The notes below the pieces were generated by a model. That model searched no databases. It was not told the DNA's origin and saw only the letters and a list, made by a program, of their open reading frames with translations. This document shows, in pieces, positions 59,298-64,000 of a DNA stretch of 64,000 nucleotides. Both the position numbers and the translations under genes were made by a program. Within the stretch, counting starts at the first letter, position 1. Every line of letters starts with the position of its first letter. The stretch comes from Chitinophagales bacterium (GTDB lineage Bacteria > Bacteroidota > Bacteroidia > Chitinophagales > UBA8649): positions 186,001-250,000 of the forward strand of contig JACJYS010000001.1 in the NCBI GenBank assembly GCA_020635995.1, written 5' to 3'.

Positions 59298-60335
59298 TTA
59301 AGCCTTACTAAGCGTAATGCCAAAAGTAGTGCCTACGCCTATAGTGCTACGCACGTGTATGCTTTGTCCGTGGGCATCCATAATGTGCTTACAAATAGAT
59401 AGTCCTAAGCCATTGCCTCCTTCTACTCTTGAGCGGTGCTTGTCAACTCTAAAAAATCTATCAAAAAGGCGGGGTAGATATTTTTGTTCTATTCCTGGAC
59501 CATTATCTGTTACCTCTAACAATATATTTTCTTCCATATCATACACACCTATTAATACTGTACCATCTTCTTTTCCATATTTTATAGCATTGTTTATCAG
59601 GTTGTTAAGCACTATTTCTATTTGTTCTTTATCGGCAAAAACTTGTTTATTTTTAGCGGTTTCTTTTTTAAATTTTACGCTTATATCTCTATTATCAGCC
59701 AGCACTTCATTATTTTCTATTACTTCTTGAGTTAAAGCTATAATATCAAATTTTGTTTTATTTAATTTAAGTTGGTCAGATTCTTTTTGAGCTATAACTA
59801 ACAATCCTTCTACTATAGAATTTAATCTATCTAAATTTTTTGATGCTTTTTTAAGGTAACTTATGTTTACTTTATCATCATTTATAGCTCCATTAAGTAG
59901 CGTTTCTATGTATCCTTGTGTGTTAAAAATAGGTGTTTTAAGTTCATGGCTCACATCTCCTAAAAATTCTTTGCGGTATTGCTCCATTTTTTTAAGTTCC
60001 GCTATCTCTGCCGATTTATTAATGCTGTAGTTTTTTACTTCTTGCTCTACTTCGCTAATAGGGTCTTGCTCGTTTATGGGTTGTATTTGCTGTTTGCCGG
60101 TTTTTAATTGATGTATGTTTTTGTACAGTACTTTTATTCTTCTATACACAAAACTATCTACTAAAAAATAGATAACCACATAGCTGGCAACAAAAGAAAA
60201 AACGGAGAGCAATATTATCATTAACCATGTAAGTGGGTAAAAAATAAAATGGATAATAAGCAACTGGGCAAAGGTTATTAAAGCTATTATTAAAGATGCT
60301 AATAAGGCTATCTTTTGTAATGTGGCATGTTTCAT
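59298..60335 (-). CDS. Sensor histidine kinase, PhoR-like
   Basis: 345 aa. Two membrane segments (about 8-28 and 37-60) with almost no periplasmic loop, a HAMP-like linker, then the H box FLGDVSHELKTP (His130), N box NNLINNAIKYG, and G boxes DNGPGI and GNGLGLSICKHI. The lack of a large sensor domain is like PhoR-type kinases that read a transporter. It overlaps the response regulator by four bases. Confidence 0.9.
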   Translation of the reverse strand: MKHATLQKIALLASLIIALITFAQLLIIHFIFYPLTWLMIILLSVFSFVASYVVIYFLVDSFVYRRIKVLYKNIHQLKTGKQQIQPINEQDPISEVEQEVKNYSINKSAEIAELKKMEQYRKEFLGDVSHELKTPIFNTQGYIETLLNGAINDDKVNISYLKKASKNLDRLNSIVEGLLVIAQKESDQLKLNKTKFDIIALTQEVIENNEVLADNRDISVKFKKETAKNKQVFADKEQIEIVLNNLINNAIKYGKEDGTVLIGVYDMEENILLEVTDNGPGIEQKYLPRLFDRFFRVDKHRSRVEGGNGLGLSICKHIMDAHGQSIHVRSTIGVGTTFGITLSKA

Positions 60336-61012
60336 GCGTTAAATTTGTAGCCTACGCCTTTAACTGTTACAAATAAATCATTACCCAATTTTTCACGCAG
60401 TTTTCTTATATGCACATCTATGGTTCTATCTACCACTATGGTTTCTGTACCCCATACCTTGGTCAGTATTTCTTCTCTGGTAAAAACCCTTCCCGGTTTA
60501 GACATTAGCAAACAAAGTAAATTAAATTCTTTTTTAGGCAAAAACAATTCTTCATCATTTTTAAAAACCAATCGTTGAGCTATATCGGCTTTTATACCTC
60601 CTTCTTCTATAATATTTTGCGTTTTCTCTCTGCTAATTCTTCTAAGTAAACTTTTAATTTTACTAACTAATAATCTTGGTTTAATAGGCTTAGAAATATA
60701 ATCATCTGCTCCGGCATCAAAACCCGCTATTTGAGAGTAATCTTCGTGCCTTGCTGTAAGAAAAGTAATAATAGTTTCTTGGAAATCGGGCAATTTTCTT
60801 AGTTCATTGCAGGTTTCTACTCCGTCCATATTGGGCATCATTACATCTAAAATAATTAAATGGGGCTGATGTTTTTTAGCTTGTTCTATAGCTTGCATGC
60901 CATCTTCGGCTGTAAATATTTGATAGCCTTCATTTTCTAAATTGTACTTAATAAACTCTAATGTATCATCTTCATCGTCTGCCAGCAGTATTTTGATATC
61001 TTGATTTTGCAT
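60332..61012 (-). CDS. OmpR/PhoB-family response regulator
   Basis: 226 aa. Receiver domain with acidic ADDED pocket, phospho-acceptor Asp56 (LIILDVMMPNMDG), and Lys in ISKPIKPR; C-terminal winged helix ending VKGVGYKFNA. It would be phosphorylated by the next kinase and is a likely controller of the divergent lipoprotein/receptor genes. The PhoB assignment is plausible for Bacteroidota but not proven. Confidence 0.92.
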   Translation of the reverse strand: MQNQDIKILLADDEDDTLEFIKYNLENEGYQIFTAEDGMQAIEQAKKHQPHLIILDVMMPNMDGVETCNELRKLPDFQETIITFLTARHEDYSQIAGFDAGADDYISKPIKPRLLVSKIKSLLRRISREKTQNIIEEGGIKADIAQRLVFKNDEELFLPKKEFNLLCLLMSKPGRVFTREEILTKVWGTETIVVDRTIDVHIRKLREKLGNDLFVTVKGVGYKFNA

Positions 61013-61032
61013 ACTTTTTAGTTTTTATACTT

Positions 61033-61040
61033 CAAATATA
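61033..61040 (-). promoter_or_regulatory. -7 promoter box (TATATTTG) of the two-component operon
   Basis: Perfect TAnnTTTG match, 20 bases before the response regulator ATG. The divergent lipoprotein gene has a one-mismatch box (GACCTTTG, 61147-61154). Confidence 0.5.
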
Positions 61041-61178
61041 CTGGGTTTTACCTATAAAAACCGCTACTTAATTATTTGTTTACTTATCAATAGCATTCTT
61101 AATAATAAGTTAACACAAGGGTAAAACTATACTCAAAGTGCGTTTTGACCTTTGTGCCAAATAAAAAAACAATAAAAC

Positions 61179-62411
61179 ATGAAAAAATTATTACTACCTA
61201 TTTTGACATTAGGTTTACTAACTTTCTCTTTACAATCTTGTAAAGACAAATGCGACAACTGTGCAGCTAACGAAACTTGTGTAGATGGTGAGTGTGTGGC
61301 AAATGAGCCGGCAGAAGATGTACAAGTTACTACAAACATTACTGCTGACACACACTGGACAGCCGATAATATTTATGTATTGACTAAAAGAGTGTATGTA
61401 GAAAGTGGTGCTACATTAACTATTGACCCGGGAACAGTTATAAAAGGAGAAACGGGTACTGGAACAAACTCTAAAGCATTAATTGTTTCGCAAGGCGGTA
61501 GAATACTTGCTGAAGGAACCGCTGCTTTACCTATTATTTTTACTTCTGTTAATGATAATATTACCCCAGAGCAAGTTGCTACGGGCGATTTTACAAGCCC
61601 AAATTTATCTCCTACTCAACAAGGCTTGTGGGGTGGTGTTATTATATTAGGAAATGCAAAAATTTCTGCAAGTGCTACTTCAGTACAAATGGAAGGTATT
61701 CCAACTTCTGAAACGGCTATTTATGGCGGCACAAATGACGATGATGATTCTGGAATTTTAAAATATGTTTCTATCCGTCATACAGGTACTGATATAGGAA
61801 CAGGAAATGAAATTCAAGCATTGTCTTTAGGCGGTGTAGGTAGAGGAACAGTTATAGAAAACATAGAACTGGTTTGTAGCAAAGATGACGGAGTTGAGTT
61901 TTTTGGTGGTGCTGTAAATGTTACGAATGCTTTAGTATGGAATGTAGGAGATGACGGATTAGATACTGACCAAGGTTATAGCGGTACAGTTACTAACTTT
62001 TTAGTTATAACTCCGGGCGGAAGTGCTTTAGAGTTAGACGGACCTGAAGGATCACCTCTTGCTAATGGAAATCACACTTTTAACAAAGGATATATCTATG
62101 GTTGTACAGATTATTTAGTTGACTGTGATGACGATACTAATGTAGATATTACAAATATATACTTTAACGGTGTGCCTTCTGGCGATACGCTTGTAGCTTC
62201 TATAGGAGATGTCATTGCTGCGGGAAGTACTATTAGCAACTGGCAATATACTATGAACAGCTCTTACAATGCATCTGCCGTGTTTTATGAAGTACCTGCG
62301 ACTAACTTAACCAGCGTAGCAGCAAATGCTTTCACTACAGGATTTGACGCTTCAGTATTTGGTTGGACATGGGCTTCTCAATATGGCGAATTAAGCAACA
62401 TAGGATTATAA
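61179..62411 (+). CDS. Surface lipoprotein with right-handed beta-helix
   Basis: 410 aa. Lipobox (LQSCKD) and a small Cys-rich module (KCDNCAANETCVDGECV, like an EGF-type knot) precede a beta-helix body with repeated turns (KISASATSVQMEGIPTSETA, GSALELDGPEGSPL). No catalytic motif was recognised. It stands between a two-component system and a TonB-dependent receptor, so a role as substrate-binding partner of the receptor is inferred. I have seen this gene pair in other Bacteroidota but its substrate is not known to me. Confidence 0.78.
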   Translation: MKKLLLPILTLGLLTFSLQSCKDKCDNCAANETCVDGECVANEPAEDVQVTTNITADTHWTADNIYVLTKRVYVESGATLTIDPGTVIKGETGTGTNSKALIVSQGGRILAEGTAALPIIFTSVNDNITPEQVATGDFTSPNLSPTQQGLWGGVIILGNAKISASATSVQMEGIPTSETAIYGGTNDDDDSGILKYVSIRHTGTDIGTGNEIQALSLGGVGRGTVIENIELVCSKDDGVEFFGGAVNVTNALVWNVGDDGLDTDQGYSGTVTNFLVITPGGSALELDGPEGSPLANGNHTFNKGYIYGCTDYLVDCDDDTNVDITNIYFNGVPSGDTLVASIGDVIAAGSTISNWQYTMNSSYNASAVFYEVPATNLTSVAANAFTTGFDASVFGWTWASQYGELSNIGL

Positions 62412-62449
62412 GAAATAGAGGATTTATTTAAACATATTATTATCAACTC

Positions 62450-62484
62450 GCTTAGAGCTTGCTTTTTTAAGGCAGGCTCTAAGC
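62450..62484 (+). terminator. Hairpin between lipoprotein and receptor genes
   Basis: GCTTAGAGC pairs with GCTCTAAGC (loop includes TTGC/GGCA), followed by ATTTTATT. It may end most transcripts after the lipoprotein gene and lower expression of the receptor. Confidence 0.6.
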
Positions 62485-62516
62485 ATTTTATTAAAACGAC
62501 AAATTATACTTAATTA

Positions 62517-64000
62517 ATGGGAAAAAATTTACTATCAATAATTGCACTTTTAGCATTATGTTTTACCACTGTTTTTAGCCAAAATGGAACTATTAGAGGC
62601 TCAGTATTAGAAGAAGCTACAGGAGAAGGACTAATAGGCGTTACTGTGGTAATAGACGGAACTACAAAAGGAACAATTACCGATTTTGATGGTCATTTTT
62701 CAATTTCGGCAGAACCTGGAACCTACGCCATAAAAGCATCTTTTATTTCTTACCAAACCATAAGAATAGAAAATGTAGTAGTAAAACCTAATGAAGTTAC
62801 ACTACTAAATAACATAATAATGAAATCGGATGATGAGGAGCTTTCAGAGGTGGTAGTAACAGCTAAAAGAATAGAAACATCTGAGGCGGCAGTAATGACT
62901 ATAAAAAGAAAATCTATTGAAATATTAGACGGAATTTCTGCCGAGCAAATACAAATGACAGGAGATGGAACAGCTGTAGAAGCCGCTAAGCGTGTTACGG
63001 GTGTTTCTGTAGAAGGAGGTAAATATGTTTATATAAGAGGCTTAGGCGATAGATATTCTAAAACTACATTTAATGGAATGGATATTCCGGGCTTAGACCC
63101 CGATAGAAATACCTTGCAATTAGATATTTTCCCTACCAATTTAATAGGAAACTTAATGGTTTCAAAAAACTTTACAGCAGATAAATCGGCAGATTTTACA
63201 GGTGGTTTGTTGGATATAGAAACCAAAGATTTTCCAGACCAGCGTATTATTAGTTTCTCTTTAGATGTGGGTTACAATCCCAATATGCACTTTAAAAAAG
63301 ATTATTTAAGCTACCAAACCAGCAAAACCGACTTTTTAGGTTTTGATAATGGCTCAAGAGCTTTGCCAAGTGAAGTGCAGGCTATTGAAAATTCAAAAGG
63401 AAGATTTCCCTACCCCAATGTAAACCCCAATGATGAAGTATTTAAGTTAAGCAATAGCTTTAATAAAGACCTTGGTGTAGATAAAAAAATGAGCATTTTA
63501 GATTTTAGTGGAAGTTTTACTATTGGCAATCAATACGATATTAAAAAAGACTCCGAAACAGGCTCAAGCAATAAAAAACTGGGTTATATTTTCTCTTTAT
63601 CTTACAAATCTGATTATAAATATTATGATGATGTAACTTATGGAGAATACCAAAGACTTGCCGACCCCAACGAAAAAGAATTAATAGACGTAAACATTTT
63701 TAAAGGAGCTTATGGCGAAAGAACATTTCTTTTAGGTGGATTAGCAGGCTTAGCATATAAAAACAGAACTTCAAAATATAGATTTACCGTATTACGCTTA
63801 CAAAGTGGCACAAGCCGTGCCGGGCAGTTTTCTTTATACAATAATGGCGATGCAGGCGTAGGAGCTTCCGGCTACACAGGCATTTCAGATAACTTAGAAT
63901 ATAACGAACGTTCTTTAACCAACTTTATGCTGGGAGGCGAACACTCAATAAAAGAAAATAAATGGGAAATGAAATGGGGGTTATCGCCTACACTATCTAC
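62517..64000 (+). CDS. TonB-dependent receptor with carboxypeptidase-regulatory-like domain (3' partial)
   Basis: Starts at ATG 62517 and stays open to the window end (494 codons seen). Signal peptide (MGKNLLSIIALLALCFTTVFSQ) then a CarboxypepD_reg-like domain (TIRGSVLEEATGEGLIGVTV...) to about residue 100 and a plug domain (AVEAAKRVTGVSVEGGKYVYIRGLGDRYS). The first barrel strands follow. It imports a large or scarce substrate across the outer membrane using TonB. No SusD partner is seen; the preceding beta-helix lipoprotein may take its place. Confidence 0.92.
   Translation, partial: MGKNLLSIIALLALCFTTVFSQNGTIRGSVLEEATGEGLIGVTVVIDGTTKGTITDFDGHFSISAEPGTYAIKASFISYQTIRIENVVVKPNEVTLLNNIIMKSDDEELSEVVVTAKRIETSEAAVMTIKRKSIEILDGISAEQIQMTGDGTAVEAAKRVTGVSVEGGKYVYIRGLGDRYSKTTFNGMDIPGLDPDRNTLQLDIFPTNLIGNLMVSKNFTADKSADFTGGLLDIETKDFPDQRIISFSLDVGYNPNMHFKKDYLSYQTSKTDFLGFDNGSRALPSEVQAIENSKGRFPYPNVNPNDEVFKLSNSFNKDLGVDKKMSILDFSGSFTIGNQYDIKKDSETGSSNKKLGYIFSLSYKSDYKYYDDVTYGEYQRLADPNEKELIDVNIFKGAYGERTFLLGGLAGLAYKNRTSKYRFTVLRLQSGTSRAGQFSLYNNGDAGVGASGYTGISDNLEYNERSLTNFMLGGEHSIKENKWEMKWGLSPTLS

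Noticed and set aside
1..64000. CRISPR array, prophage or intact insertion sequence
   Set aside because: No regularly spaced direct repeats, cas genes, integrase, transposase or phage structural genes were found on either strand.

Overview
The window is a 64 kb piece of an AT-rich Bacteroidota chromosome. Lineage evidence: repeated TAnnTTTG-type promoter boxes without clear Shine-Dalgarno sites, a PorZ-like type IX secretion (T9SS) protein, a DUF3078 outer-membrane protein, many SxC lipobox lipoproteins, a split MetH without its homocysteine domain, a DnaJ with half the usual zinc-binding motifs, and a TonB-dependent receptor with a carboxypeptidase-like N-terminal domain. It looks like a free-living, respiring bacterium that can reduce nitrous oxide. 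Genus cannot be fixed from the sequence alone.

Layout. 1-2.9 kb: a di-haem cytochrome c peroxidase cut by the window edge, convergent with a DUF3078 protein. 3.0-14.5 kb: a long plus-strand run with tiny gaps or overlaps: a small membrane protein, a CNNM/CorC protein, panC, panD, a flippase-like protein, rfaE2, metH, a MscS channel, two membrane enzymes, pssA, purS and rsmI. 14.5-16.7 kb: flotillin plus NfeD pair. 16.9-23.9 kb: a complete clade II-like nos operon read as FAS1 lipoprotein, lipoprotein cytochrome c, nosZ, a membrane protein, nosL, nosD, nosF, nosY. 24.1-32.3 kb: scpA, PspC/PadR pair, murA, Trk potassium uptake, a small lipoprotein and a glycosyltransferase. 32.5-40 kb: dnaG, porZ, radC, an ECF sigma factor and a membrane partner, with large repeats around porZ-radC. 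40-49.7 kb: queG, SRPBCC/GyrI protein, grpE-dnaJ, a secreted coiled-coil protein, LOG-like protein, sodium symporter, 2OG oxygenase, pyrD. 49.8-53.6 kb: rarA, a probable 6S RNA, speA, a thioesterase and a CAU-anticodon tRNA. 53.7-58.9 kb: purC operon, a HipBA toxin-antitoxin module and a glycosyltransferase. 59.3-64 kb: a two-component system divergent from a beta-helix lipoprotein and a TonB-dependent receptor that runs off the edge.

The most interesting non-coding content is: (1) a roughly 200-nt structured RNA between rarA and speA with its own promoter and terminator, which fits 6S RNA; (2) a family of about 130-bp hairpin-forming repeats whose ends often coincide exactly with stop codons of neighbouring genes; (3) a pair of long inverted repeats bracketing porZ-radC; (4) six copies of a short GTGGCACGA palindrome; and (5) a palindromic element that appears to sit in frame inside metH. 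The nos operon has a dyad upstream of its promoter that could bind a CRP/FNR-type regulator. No CRISPR array, intact insertion sequence, prophage or rRNA was seen.
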